64,000 bases of DNA from Gilliamella sp. ESL0441 (GTDB lineage Bacteria; Pseudomonadota; Gammaproteobacteria; Enterobacterales; Orbaceae): assembly GCF_019469185.1 (NCBI RefSeq), contig NZ_CP048264.1:1364001-1428000 (forward strand), written 5' to 3'. The notes under the pieces are model-generated. The model did no database searches. It had not been told where the DNA came from and saw nothing but the letters and a program-made list of their open reading frames with translations. Positions within the stretch are counted from its first letter, which is position 1. Every line of letters begins with the position of its first letter. The translations under genes were made by a program, and so were the position numbers. Positions 9,490 to 18,905 of this stretch are shown one piece after another.

Positions 9490-10577
9490 TAGTGACCTCC
9501 TTGTGTTTTATAATTCAATATTGGTGTAAGTTGAGCGATAACCGTGACAAGGTTCGCTTGTTGCATCGATTCAATCACACTATCTATTGATTTGTAGGCT
9601 TGTGGCGCCTCTTCAAAAATTAAACTGCTGTCTTCACAAATGACACGGCTACCTAATTTTGTACGTTTTAGTTCAGCTATTGAGTAACGATGATCTAGTT
9701 TGCCTTTACAGTCAGCTCGACGCCATTTTCGCCCTGCACCATGGGCGAGCGATAAAAGTAGATCTTCATTCGGTATCGGTTTAACTAAATAGCTATAATC
9801 CCCTCGAGAACCCGGTACGATAACAAGGTCATCCATTGCTGAGGAAGCCCCTTTGCGATGTAACCAATAATTTTTATGATCAAGTGTCACTTTTTGTAAA
9901 AAATTATGACAAACATTCAACATTTCACGTCCATGAGTGTTAAGATTATTCATTAACCTTTCAGCAATCACTTGTCGATTTAGCATGGCAAATGCGACCG
10001 CATTATCATGTTTTGCCAAATATTCAAGTGCGGCAGAACTTTCATCAGCTAAACCTTGATAACCAAATCGTGATAGCTGGTTTTGCAAAATAGCATGCCC
10101 TAATCCTCGTGACCCACTATGTACTAGCAAAAATAATTTTTTAGCATTAAGTTGGTAGTGTTCAAAAAGTTGTGCGTGACAAATTTTGCTAACCTTTTGT
10201 AACTCTGCAAAATGATTCCCACCACCAATTGTACCGAGGTTATATTTATGTCGTACATCAGGTTGATCAATATTCCCGATCTGCCGTGTCAATTTATCTA
10301 TGCTTAATTTAGCAATATTAATATCGGTTTGCCAAAAGCCCATTCCACAACCAATATCACTGCCAATTAATGCAGGATAAATGGTTTCTCGACTTAAATA
10401 AGCTGCGCCAATTGGGTACCCTTTTCCGGGATGAAGATCCGGCATACCGACTACTTTAACCATATTGGGTAATTCGGCAGTAGTCTGTAATTGTTGAATA
10501 GCTAAACCTTCAACCCACGTGTTTTTTGATGCGATGTATAAGGCTTTTTCAGATAGTATCTGTATAGAATTGTCCAT
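9489..10577 (-). CDS. rtcB2: RtcB-family RNA ligase, PrfH-associated (RtcB2)
   Basis: A 362-residue RtcB ligase, which joins RNA 2',3'-cyclic phosphate or 3'-phosphate ends to 5'-OH ends using GTP and Mn2+. Metal-binding motifs are visible: GSDIGCGMG (Asp74, Cys77), GGGNH (His122), VHSGSRG (His153) and LHRKG (His240). The guanylylated His is His279 in AHGAGR. It is shorter than housekeeping RtcB (about 400), as expected for the RtcB2 form paired with PrfH. No RtcR activator or sigma-54 site is visible upstream. Confidence 0.9.
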   Translation of the reverse strand: MDNSIQILSEKALYIASKNTWVEGLAIQQLQTTAELPNMVKVVGMPDLHPGKGYPIGAAYLSRETIYPALIGSDIGCGMGFWQTDINIAKLSIDKLTRQIGNIDQPDVRHKYNLGTIGGGNHFAELQKVSKICHAQLFEHYQLNAKKLFLLVHSGSRGLGHAILQNQLSRFGYQGLADESSAALEYLAKHDNAVAFAMLNRQVIAERLMNNLNTHGREMLNVCHNFLQKVTLDHKNYWLHRKGASSAMDDLVIVPGSRGDYSYLVKPIPNEDLLLSLAHGAGRKWRRADCKGKLDHRYSIAELKRTKLGSRVICEDSSLIFEEAPQAYKSIDSVIESMQQANLVTVIAQLTPILNYKTQGGH

Positions 10578-11092
10578 ATATCAATCCATTTAAAAAATAT
10601 TATTATTGTTTAGTACTCATAATTTAAATGTGATACAAAAGATGAATAACAACTAATATTAGCAATGTTAGATCGCTATTACTGACAACATTATCTTTGT
10701 GCTGTCGATAAAAGTTAGATGTTAACTAACATATTTTTTAGGTTGTTAATGACTTTAATTACATCAATAAACAAAAAATTGTTTTTTAAATTATGGGTAT
10801 GAATTTAAAAGGCAGGCTAAGATTAGCAGAATGAATTGAAGCAAGAATGAAAAGATGAATTATTCAATTATTTTGCGAAAAGCCTGCAAAGGTTGTTTGT
10901 ACAGATCATAATGAATTCTCCTTTGCCGTTAATAATGGCGCATATCATAATGAGCTTTTTTTCTATTGTAAATAGTTTCATTATATTATTTTTTGTTCCA
11001 TTCGTTTTAAGCCCGTTTTAAAATTTGACATTTCATATGCCTATTTTGAGCTTAATTTTATGCCTTGTATTTGCAGACAAGGCATATTGTAA
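10578..11092. other. Intergenic stretch upstream of rtcB2
   Basis: AT-rich, no convincing ORF. It must contain the rtcB2 promoter (reading left), but I could not pick one with confidence. A hairpin at 11060-11085 (ATGCCTTG/CAAGGCAT) lies just past the glycosidase stop and may end that transcript, though no T run follows it. Confidence 0.4.
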
Positions 11093-13006
11093 TTATTGCG
11101 GAATTAGCGACATGACAACTGTTTCGAAAGGCTCAAGAGTGATTAATGCCGTTTTATCCACACTCGTTGGTTTTTGCGCATAAGATTCACTGTGATAATC
11201 AATGTTGATTTTAAAATGTGAACTTGCCTTTGCCGGCAACTCTAAATCATTTTGTAAATCCAGATAATAAATTTGCTGTTTATCTGACGGATTGCGTAAA
11301 GTAATAATGGATTTATCTTGCGTCCATCCCGCCCAACCATATACCCCTAATTTTGTGGGATCTTTACCAATCCAATGGGTATCGAATAACACGTTTTGGT
11401 TATCTCTTGCCCAATTAGCAGCCGATGCTAACGTATCCCAATTGTTTGTTGTCATCAGTTCAGGAGTAATGTACATTTCTTGTAATTGCGTTCCTGTTGC
11501 AAAGTAACTCCAAACTTGATCAGCAAAGTCATTTTCGGTTTCTTGTTGCAAATGTTTTGCTTGTTTAGCGTATACAATACCATGCAGCATAAGTGAATTT
11601 AATGGAAATAAGGGACCTTTTAAAACAATAGAACGATACGTTTCCGCATCACGATAAGTTAACCACTGTTGAACTTTACTACCGGGTCCATAATAATTGA
11701 CATCATCGCCACCTCGCCAGATAGAGTCGGCATAAAATAACCAAGACGGCGTCGCTTGTGTACCAGTTGTTAGATTAATATATAAATGATCATTAGCTTT
11801 ACGCATATCTTGGATTAAATGAATCGCAGCATCAAAATCACTGGTAAATTGGCTGCCGGCGATCACTTTATCTGCATTACCTGTTCCATCGAGTTTGAAC
11901 ATGGTAATGTTCTGATTTTGGATTAATTCTAAAATTCGTTTATGAAAATTAGCATAGTATTTAGGGCCTGATAAGGCGAGTTTGCCATCCATGGTTTCAT
12001 AACCCAGTTTTAATGCATTGGCAACACGAGTATCACGTGGTTTATTGTATCCACCCCAAGGTGACAACCAAATACCCAGCTCGGCGTGATATTTTTCAGA
12101 TGCGGTTTTTAATTTTTTAAATTCACTCGGAAAATTATCACCAAATCCCCAGTTACCCGTTAAATTATCCCAACCGTCATCAAATAGATAACCATCTAGG
12201 GTAACATGACGTTTTTCAACTAATTCTTGACCATATTGTTCGATTCGTAACAGTGCTTCCTTTTCAGTATAAGGATTAAAAAATCCGATATCTAGCCAAG
12301 AATTATAATGTAAGTACGGGCTATATGGTCGCTGGCGAACTTGATTAATAAATTCATTTACATGGCGTCTTAATTGCCCTTTTTCATAAGTGCCAATATA
12401 GGTTTTGTAACTCAAGGTATGATTCACTTGTAACGGGATAGCTTGCGGAATTTTTTGCAACACACCACCTTCATAGGCAACGGTATTGGTCAATGGATTT
12501 TCGGGAATGATAAAAAAGGTATCACTAATAATCGGCGAACTGACAACGGAGCCGTAAACAAATGGCGCTTGAGAATGAAACGGCATTATAGAAACGTCTG
12601 ACATTGAAAGTGCCTGTTTTTTAGGGGTGATTTGCAGTTCATAACTGGCAAAATGTTTATCATCATTGAGAATCAATAGGGTTTGAATCGCAATATCATG
12701 ACCACTGAAATTTAAATAAATTTGATTGTCTTTTTGTTGTAAATTATCTAAGTGGAAATCTTTATCGGTCAATTTTTTCCCCGAATTTAGTGTGATCTCA
12801 AATAGCGTATTAACAGTGATTGAATCATTAGTTACGGGATTAGTAATATTAAACGATGTGACGTTTTGTTGTTTGCCACTATCAGATAGCGTGATTTGGG
12901 TATGCTGCCCTGTTAATTGATATTCTTTAGCCCACACCGCATCAACAGACAAACCAAATGCGCTGAGTAACCCAATTGTGATCCAATTTTTGACATACGT
13001 TTTCAT
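11093..13006 (-). CDS. Secreted glycoside hydrolase, GH36/clan GH-D-like
   Basis: A 637-residue exported protein: signal peptide at residues 1-26 (cleavage after DAVWA), an N-terminal beta-rich region, then a TIM-barrel-like part. Candidate catalytic residues are Asp373 in FKLDGTG (nucleophile position) and Asp434/Asp435 in WRGGDDVNYYG (acid/base). GYLFDDGWDNLTGNWGF and GIWLSPWGGYNKPRD fit retaining alpha-glycosidases of the GH27/31/36 clan. Such genes are sometimes annotated as 'enterotoxin', which the sequence does not justify. It has a strong Shine-Dalgarno (AGGAGGT). An alpha-galactoside or mucin glycan substrate is only a guess. Confidence 0.68.
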   Translation of the reverse strand: MKTYVKNWITIGLLSAFGLSVDAVWAKEYQLTGQHTQITLSDSGKQQNVTSFNITNPVTNDSITVNTLFEITLNSGKKLTDKDFHLDNLQQKDNQIYLNFSGHDIAIQTLLILNDDKHFASYELQITPKKQALSMSDVSIMPFHSQAPFVYGSVVSSPIISDTFFIIPENPLTNTVAYEGGVLQKIPQAIPLQVNHTLSYKTYIGTYEKGQLRRHVNEFINQVRQRPYSPYLHYNSWLDIGFFNPYTEKEALLRIEQYGQELVEKRHVTLDGYLFDDGWDNLTGNWGFGDNFPSEFKKLKTASEKYHAELGIWLSPWGGYNKPRDTRVANALKLGYETMDGKLALSGPKYYANFHKRILELIQNQNITMFKLDGTGNADKVIAGSQFTSDFDAAIHLIQDMRKANDHLYINLTTGTQATPSWLFYADSIWRGGDDVNYYGPGSKVQQWLTYRDAETYRSIVLKGPLFPLNSLMLHGIVYAKQAKHLQQETENDFADQVWSYFATGTQLQEMYITPELMTTNNWDTLASAANWARDNQNVLFDTHWIGKDPTKLGVYGWAGWTQDKSIITLRNPSDKQQIYYLDLQNDLELPAKASSHFKINIDYHSESYAQKPTSVDKTALITLEPFETVVMSLIPQ

Positions 13007-13594
13007 TACGACCTCCTGATTGATAAAAATTCGACAAAAGAATTGACCGAAATATGAATATCAGTATAGGTATTTGAGTGATGCTAAATTGTGATCTTGA
13101 TTGCAGATTACAGGTGGATTGAAATTCTTAAAAAAAGCTTTTATTTGTCTCAAAATGAAAAGCTAATTTGGCTTCATGTTGAAATACAATGCTATTTTTT
13201 CCCTAAAATAGAGATAAGATTGTTTGTACCGAGTTCAACAATGAAAGATCGTTGATAATTAGACAGCGAATTTGCTTTTATTATCTGATGTGACAAAGAT
13301 CGCATTTTTGATAAATGCTTGCCAATTTGAATGCGTAGTTCAACAAAAATTCATTTGTTGTCAACGCTATAATGATTTTAAGTGATAAATTTAAGCAAAA
13401 TAGTGATATGGATGATAAATCCAAGGTATTTTCCATTTAGATGCTGTCAATAAATGAGCTATTTGAACTAAATAATTAATCGAATAATTTGAATTGAATC
13501 GAAATACAAAGATAACTGTTTGTATTTATTGGTATGAATATTACATTCTTTGAATTTGTTGATTTCTGATATGCTATCTGTTCGTTATTGCTTA
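13007..13594. other. Divergent intergenic region with a possible CRP half-site
   Basis: It separates the leftward glycosidase from the rightward transporter gene and must hold both promoters. TGTGATCTTGATTGCA at 13090-13105 has a perfect left CRP half (TGTGA) and a weak right half (TTGCA against TCACA), about 85 bases upstream of the glycosidase start. Otherwise AT-rich, with no gene seen. Confidence 0.35.
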
Positions 13595-14560
13595 ATGAAT
13601 AATGACACTATGCAACAAATCAAAGATAATTTAGAAAAAAATCAGATAGCTATTTATTTTTCTGTGGTGATGATAGCTATTGGTCTGGTATTTTGTTTAG
13701 ACAACACCTCAATATTCGACATGTTTATCAATCCAGTATTAGCATTCATGTTGTTTGTCACTTTCTTACAAGTTCCTGTGACTGAGATTAAACAGTTTTG
13801 GTCTTATAAGCGATTTATGGTGGCATTACTTATAACAAATTTTATTATTATACCTGTTGGGGTTGGATTATTAGCGCTATTTCTACCTTCCAAACCTTTC
13901 ATTAAACTGGGCGTATTACTTGTGTTACTTGCCCCTTGTATTGATTATGTTGTCACTTTTTCTCATCTTGGACGCGCAGATGCCCGTTTATTATTGATGG
14001 CAACACCTTTATTATTGTTGTTACAAATGTTTTTACTGCCTGTTTACTTAACTTTTATGATTGGTGAACAGGTCAACCAGCTCATTCACCTCCAACCCTT
14101 TATCTATGCTTTTATTTGGTTAATGGTCATTCCTTTCTGTTTAGCTACCTTAATGCAAGTCTGGGCTGTACGAAATCACACAGGCAAAAAAATGATACAT
14201 GGGCTAAATATGTTACCCGTTCCAGCCACGGCATTAACGCTTTTTATCGTTATTTTGGCAGTTCTACCTCAGCTGAAAGGTAATTTATCAGTCGTAGTAT
14301 CCGTTATTCCATTTTATATAATTTTTGCTATTGTCGCCCCTTTAGTTGGATGGTTTATTGGTCGTTGTTTTCATGTTTCCGTCGCAGGAAGTCGAGCGAT
14401 AGCTTTTAGTGCCGGTACTCGAAATGCGCTAGTCATTTTACCTTTAGCGTTAGCCATACCTAATGCAATACCTATCCTACCTGCAATTATCGTTACGCAA
14501 ACACTTATCGAATTAATCAGCGAGCTAGTTTATATTTATGTTATTGCTAAACTAAAATGA
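13595..14560 (+). CDS. ACR3/bile acid:sodium symporter family transporter
   Basis: About 320 residues with roughly ten membrane segments. The motif LLVLLAPCIDYVVTFSHLGRAD resembles the Cys-containing helix (APC region) of arsenite efflux protein ACR3. The second half has a matching FSAGTRNALVILPLALAIPN repeat. The open frame extends upstream to a TTG at 13550, but ATG at 13595 or 13610 is a more sensible start; no clear Shine-Dalgarno decides it. No arsR or arsC lies nearby, so arsenite as substrate is not assured. Confidence 0.78.
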   Translation: MNNDTMQQIKDNLEKNQIAIYFSVVMIAIGLVFCLDNTSIFDMFINPVLAFMLFVTFLQVPVTEIKQFWSYKRFMVALLITNFIIIPVGVGLLALFLPSKPFIKLGVLLVLLAPCIDYVVTFSHLGRADARLLLMATPLLLLLQMFLLPVYLTFMIGEQVNQLIHLQPFIYAFIWLMVIPFCLATLMQVWAVRNHTGKKMIHGLNMLPVPATALTLFIVILAVLPQLKGNLSVVVSVIPFYIIFAIVAPLVGWFIGRCFHVSVAGSRAIAFSAGTRNALVILPLALAIPNAIPILPAIIVTQTLIELISELVYIYVIAKLK

Positions 14561-14573
14561 ATGCTTAAAAGAC

Positions 14574-14602
14574 AATGGGCTAAATGCCCATTTCCATTTT
14601 TT
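14574..14602. terminator. Terminator between convergent transporter and nuclease-fold genes
   Basis: AATGGGC at 14574-14580 pairs with GCCCATT at 14586-14592 and is followed by TCCATTTTTT on the plus strand, a good intrinsic terminator for the transporter gene. Confidence 0.7.
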
Positions 14603-15506
14603 ATTGCTCAATCAATTTTAATTTAGCGATCACTGGAATATGGTCGCTTACAAGTGGCCATTTGATACCATTCCACTCATTGCCATCATTGGGAATAATG
14701 AATTGCTCAACTTGCCATATTTGATTTCGACTTGTAAAAATATGATCTAAATCTAATCCAGGATTTCCTGCTGGCCAAGTGCGAGTATCGACATTTTCTT
14801 GTTTTACCAATGTCCAGTATTTTTCAAGCTCTTTAATGACTCTATCATTTTTAACAGAATTAAAATCGCCTAACAATACCATAATTCCAGTTACTAAATT
14901 TGGAAATTCATCATCTAAATCCAGATCATCAAACACAATACTATTAATAAAACGTGCTTGTGACATTCTTACCTCATCTTCTTCATGCCAATCAAAATGA
15001 GTATTAAACACATAAATTGGCGAATCAAAGCCCGGCACATTAATTTGACTTAACATCAGGGATCGTTGTTCAAAATCACCAGAGGGTAACAAAAAAGTTT
15101 TACTTTTTACTATTGGATATTTAGACAATATGGCATTACCGTAATTACCGCCTTTCATGTCCGTTGCTTTGCCAAACAGATAGTACATTCCCGTTTTTTC
15201 TGCTATTACTTTTGCTTGATCTAAGCCATCACTACGTGTGGTATTTTGATCGACTTCTTCAAGAGTTATGATATCCGCATCCATTGCTTTAATCGCGTTA
15301 GCAACTAAATCTAAATTAACCTTATGCTTTCTAAGCCCGCCTGCAATGTTGAAATTTGCAATGGTAATTTCTGGTTGATCTTTACCGGTATACACTTTAT
15401 TCGGCGAATGTTGATATTGTGATATCACTAAATCTTCTGTTGCCAATGCATATGAAAATAACGAAAACAAACCCACTATAGTCAGTACTAAACAATTTTT
15501 CTTCAT
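14601..15506 (-). CDS. Exported endonuclease/exonuclease/phosphatase-fold protein
   Basis: A 301-residue protein with signal peptide (cleavage after FSYALA) and a full EEP (DNase I-like) domain: NFNIAGG at the start, LEEVD (metal-binding Glu), FNTHFDWHEEDE, LLGDFNSVKND and the final SDHIPV catalytic motif. The family includes nucleases, sphingomyelinases and phosphatases; nothing here separates these. A second exported EEP gene lies 185 bases upstream on the same strand with a different sequence, so the two are distant paralogs rather than a recent duplication. Confidence 0.83.
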   Translation of the reverse strand: MKKNCLVLTIVGLFSLFSYALATEDLVISQYQHSPNKVYTGKDQPEITIANFNIAGGLRKHKVNLDLVANAIKAMDADIITLEEVDQNTTRSDGLDQAKVIAEKTGMYYLFGKATDMKGGNYGNAILSKYPIVKSKTFLLPSGDFEQRSLMLSQINVPGFDSPIYVFNTHFDWHEEDEVRMSQARFINSIVFDDLDLDDEFPNLVTGIMVLLGDFNSVKNDRVIKELEKYWTLVKQENVDTRTWPAGNPGLDLDHIFTSRNQIWQVEQFIIPNDGNEWNGIKWPLVSDHIPVIAKLKLIEQ

Positions 15507-15660
15507 ATCTTTATCCTACAACTTTTTTGATTTCATCAATTCGAGTTAGATTATTCGATGCTCTTTTTGATATTAATTGAATTTAAATGGACATGTTGCG
15601 ATCACAATCACAACTTGTTGATTATCATTGGAAAATACTGTCATATAAAAATGACTGATA

Positions 15661-15686
15661 AAAGCCATGCAATGATACATGGCTTT
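15661..15686 (-). terminator. Terminator of the upstream EEP gene
   Basis: AAAGCCATG at 15661-15669 and CATGGCTTT at 15678-15686 form a nine-bp stem. On the minus strand it is followed by TTTTATC, right after the stop codon of the 15692-16603 gene. Confidence 0.65.
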
Positions 15687-15691
15687 CACTA

Positions 15692-16603
15692 TTATGGTTG
15701 TGATGATTTATTTTTAATGATCATTTGTACAGGATAATGATCAGAGTAATTATCCGTAAAATCGTCTTTTAAGACTTTAACCTCAATAACGTCGTTTTTT
15801 AATGGGGGGGACACATAAATATAATCATAACGCAGCGGTGTTGAAGCTTGATCGTAAAATACTTTGGTTGGCGCTGTCGCAATAAATTCTTTATTTTTAA
15901 TTTTCAACGCATCAATAAATCCTGCATCCAATAAATTTTGTTGAACGGTATAACTTAATTGTCCATTAACAAGATTTTCTAATATCGGTCTTTTTTTCTG
16001 TTTTTCTTTGATATCGTTTAACAAATTACTTTTATCGTAGGTTTCTTTATCCGCAGGTGAAAAAGAGTTTAAATCACCAGCAATAATCCATTTACCATTT
16101 GGATCACGGCTATATTTGATAGAATCGATAATTAAATTCATTTCATCAATTCTTTTTTCTGTCCAAAATGGATTCATATGGGTAATAACAAAATGATAAT
16201 TGCCAATATCGGCATACAGCGCACCATGCCATAGATTATCCACGACTTTATCAACATTGACTATAGGATATTTTGACGTAATGGCGACAGGGAAAAAAGC
16301 GGCATCATCAGGTTTTTCTTTCAATAATACCGCATATTTATGTCCATAACTTGCGGCAAATTTTTCAAGCTTTTCACGAGTAAAAAAATTCATTTCTTGC
16401 CAGGCAATAATATCGGCATCTTGTGCTTTTGCCCATTCGATAAATTTCTGTTTTCCGTCTGTTTCGTCTAATTTCATACCATTATAGACATTGTAACTAA
16501 TGATTTTAAGGTCTTTCACATCATCAATTGAAGCAAAAACAGTTGAAGTACTTAGGATAAAACTACTGATAATGGCTGCTAATTTTAATTTCCTTTTAAT
16601 CAT
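15692..16603 (-). CDS. Exported endonuclease/exonuclease/phosphatase-fold protein
   Basis: A 303-residue protein with signal peptide (cleavage after SSTVFA). EEP motifs appear in order: ISYNVYNG, WQEMNFF (metal-binding Glu), ITHMNPFW, IAGDLNSFSP and SDHYPVQ at the C-terminus. The distance between motifs and the YDYIYVSPPL segment suit a small secreted phosphodiesterase, possibly a nuclease or sphingomyelinase-like enzyme. A terminator separates it from the neighbouring EEP gene, so the two are probably separate transcripts. Confidence 0.83.
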   Translation of the reverse strand: MIKRKLKLAAIISSFILSTSTVFASIDDVKDLKIISYNVYNGMKLDETDGKQKFIEWAKAQDADIIAWQEMNFFTREKLEKFAASYGHKYAVLLKEKPDDAAFFPVAITSKYPIVNVDKVVDNLWHGALYADIGNYHFVITHMNPFWTEKRIDEMNLIIDSIKYSRDPNGKWIIAGDLNSFSPADKETYDKSNLLNDIKEKQKKRPILENLVNGQLSYTVQQNLLDAGFIDALKIKNKEFIATAPTKVFYDQASTPLRYDYIYVSPPLKNDVIEVKVLKDDFTDNYSDHYPVQMIIKNKSSQP

Positions 16604-17085
16604 AATGATATACCTTTCTTTGATTAAGATTAGTTTTTAGTATGAGGTTGATTGAGCTCTAAAAAAATATCTTTTTCTGATTTTTGTGATGTATATCAAT
16701 ATATTTTTATCTAGGTTAGTGTTTTTTTATGATTGATAGAAATAATTCCGAAGCATTATTTTCCAATGTGATTTCAAACTTTTTATAAGCTTTACTAAAA
16801 TCACTGCCGGTTAAGGTTAAAAGTTGCTGCCAGTTATTTCGTTTTTCTACAAATGGTTAACTAAAATTAATGAATAGATTAATTAAAAAAACAAAGAATT
16901 TTTTACATTATATTCATTTGAAGATTTTCACAAAAATAGTAACATTTTAGGGCATTAATTAAGAAATTTAATTTTTGTTATGAAGATATTGATGTTTTAT
17001 TCTTCATATAATTTAAAGAATCAGCCTCAACAGTCAAACCAATATCTTTTTTCCATATAAAGATATTGGTTATTTTATTTCTTTC
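16604..17085. other. Intergenic stretch with the MetQ-gene terminator
   Basis: No gene is seen. ACCAATATCTTT at 17038-17049 with AAAGATATTGGT at 17059-17070 forms a strong 12-bp hairpin directly after the stop of the lipoprotein gene, a likely terminator. The remaining 430 bases are AT-rich without recognisable sites. Confidence 0.55.
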
Positions 17086-17907
17086 TTATTTTGGCCAAAT
17101 AAATCTACCTTTGGCATCCGGATCTTGTTCAATAAATGTTTTGAGTTTTTCAGATTGATAGAGTTGTTTAACGTCATTTGCCCATGCCGTATTGAGATTT
17201 TCTTTTTTAACAACGACCATTAACTCTAAATTGGGCGATAATTCTTCTTGAATTAAAATATTATCTGCTGGTACTTTACTTAACCATGCTACCCCTCCAG
17301 GCATAATTGCATAATCAACTTCGCCAAGTACTCGCGGAATAATTTCGGATAAAAGCGTTTTAAATTTCAAATTATAACTGTTTTCTATTATATCATTTAA
17401 TGTAATTATGCCTGATTGTGCGTCAGGTTTAAGCTTGATCCAACCAATTCTTTGCAACAATAATAATGATCGGGAAGTGTTAGAAGGATCATTTGGGATC
17501 GCAATAATTTGATTGGATGCAATATCATTGATTGAATGATGTTTTTGTGAGAATAAAGCTGCTGATATGGAAGGGATATGAACTAAAGAGACAAGATCGT
17601 TATGGGTCTCTTTGTTATAAACATCAAGATAATCTTGATGTTGGGCTGCATTCATATCAATACTTCCTTCAACCAATGCGGTATTGGCATCCCGCAAAGA
17701 ACTAAAATTAACCAGTTTGACTCTGTAGCCTTTTTTTTCTAATTCGGGTTTGACCACACGCTCCATTAAAATATTGTGCATACTAGGAGGTAATCCCACA
17801 ATGATTTCCTGTTTTTTAACATCATTTTTTGAAACGTTATTACCCTTTTGTTCACATCCTAATAAGGATAAACCAAGAAGCATTAATAAAAACCAGTATT
17901 TTGTCAT
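17086..17907 (-). CDS. MetQ/NlpA family substrate-binding lipoprotein
   Basis: Start placed at the ATG at 17907, which has AGGAGAG five bases before it; an upstream in-frame start at 17943 lacks such a site. The product is 273 residues with a lipoprotein signal and lipobox LLGC, then an NlpA-family fold (GLPPSMHNILMERVVKPELE; EGSIDMNAAQHQDYLDVY; QIIAIPNDPSNTSRSLLLLQ). The family binds methionine for the MetNI importer, but no metN or metI adjoins, so it may serve a distant permease or another ligand. Confidence 0.82.
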   Translation of the reverse strand: MTKYWFLLMLLGLSLLGCEQKGNNVSKNDVKKQEIIVGLPPSMHNILMERVVKPELEKKGYRVKLVNFSSLRDANTALVEGSIDMNAAQHQDYLDVYNKETHNDLVSLVHIPSISAALFSQKHHSINDIASNQIIAIPNDPSNTSRSLLLLQRIGWIKLKPDAQSGIITLNDIIENSYNLKFKTLLSEIIPRVLGEVDYAIMPGGVAWLSKVPADNILIQEELSPNLELMVVVKKENLNTAWANDVKQLYQSEKLKTFIEQDPDAKGRFIWPK

Positions 17908-18128
17908 TATCTCTCCTATTTTGTTCAAATTAAATGTAAACACATTTTTTGAATGCTTTTTATTTACTATTTTACTTTGGTAAGTATAGGCGGATGTTGA
18001 GAACGATGATAATACAGAAAAATTATATCATTATTCGATTAAGTCATATGAAATTTTTGTTTAAATGCCGATCTGTTTGTGATTAAATACATTCCCATAA
18101 AGGAAATTTAACAATAAGAAAGAATAAA

Positions 18129-18890
18129 ATGAAAACAAAAGTTATTTTAATTGTTGGTTTAGTTTTACCCTTGTTAGCTTGTGATAATAAAAACATAAAC
18201 TCAACAATAATTACAAACAATTATATCAATAATGGTCAATATAATATTATTCCTAATTCAAAAGTAATAAAGAAGCAAAAATTTGAAGGAAGCTATTCGG
18301 CAGTAATTGAATCTAATCCAGATGGGTTAATTACATTTTATACATTAAACGATATTAAAAAACATTTGGATTATAAAAATTCAAAGTACGTTATAGAATC
18401 ACCTGATAAACTTTCTTATAAAATCAATTTTGATGATAATAAAAATATCCTCTCAATGGAAGATTCTTCCGGAATAAAAATCGTTAAATCTGATTATGAC
18501 GATAAAGGGCGAGTGATTAAAATTGAAAATGAGATCACGCCTAGTAATAATTTTCATTTTATAAATCAGATTACTTATGACGACAATTTGGTCAAAGAAA
18601 GAAAATATGAAATGTTTGTCCGTAACAAGGATGATAATTGGTCACCACTTCATATCATAAAAATACAATTTTTTTATAACTCGAAAAAACAATTAGAAAA
18701 AACAATTGAATATTTTTATTCAGCAGTAGATGGTCAATATGAAGTTGATAAAAAAAATCAATTGATCCCCCTTAATCAATTTGAATGCTTTTTTGATGAA
18801 CACAACCAATATGGTGATTGGACTAAACAATATTGTTTAAAATCCGAAGAATCAACAAAGTTTGTGTCTCGAACTTTAGAATATTATTAA
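18129..18890 (+). CDS. Putative lipoprotein, paralog of the next gene
   Basis: A 253-residue protein with a lipoprotein signal (lipobox LLAC at residues 15-18) and low-complexity Asn-rich N-terminus. The rest contains strand-rich segments reminiscent of RHS/YD repeats (DYDDKGRVIKIEN, ITYDDNLVKERKYEM), ending with YGDWTKQYCLK. I do not recognise a family function. It shares layout and the GDWTKxYCLK motif with the following gene, so the pair arose by duplication. Confidence 0.65.
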   Translation: MKTKVILIVGLVLPLLACDNKNINSTIITNNYINNGQYNIIPNSKVIKKQKFEGSYSAVIESNPDGLITFYTLNDIKKHLDYKNSKYVIESPDKLSYKINFDDNKNILSMEDSSGIKIVKSDYDDKGRVIKIENEITPSNNFHFINQITYDDNLVKERKYEMFVRNKDDNWSPLHIIKIQFFYNSKKQLEKTIEYFYSAVDGQYEVDKKNQLIPLNQFECFFDEHNQYGDWTKQYCLKSEESTKFVSRTLEYY

Positions 18891-18905
18891 TTGATTAGGG
18901 AAAAT

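Noticed and set aside
10578..10760. Sigma-54 promoter for rtcB2
   Set aside because: No TGGCAC-N5-TTGC-like sequence was found, and no RtcR gene is nearby.
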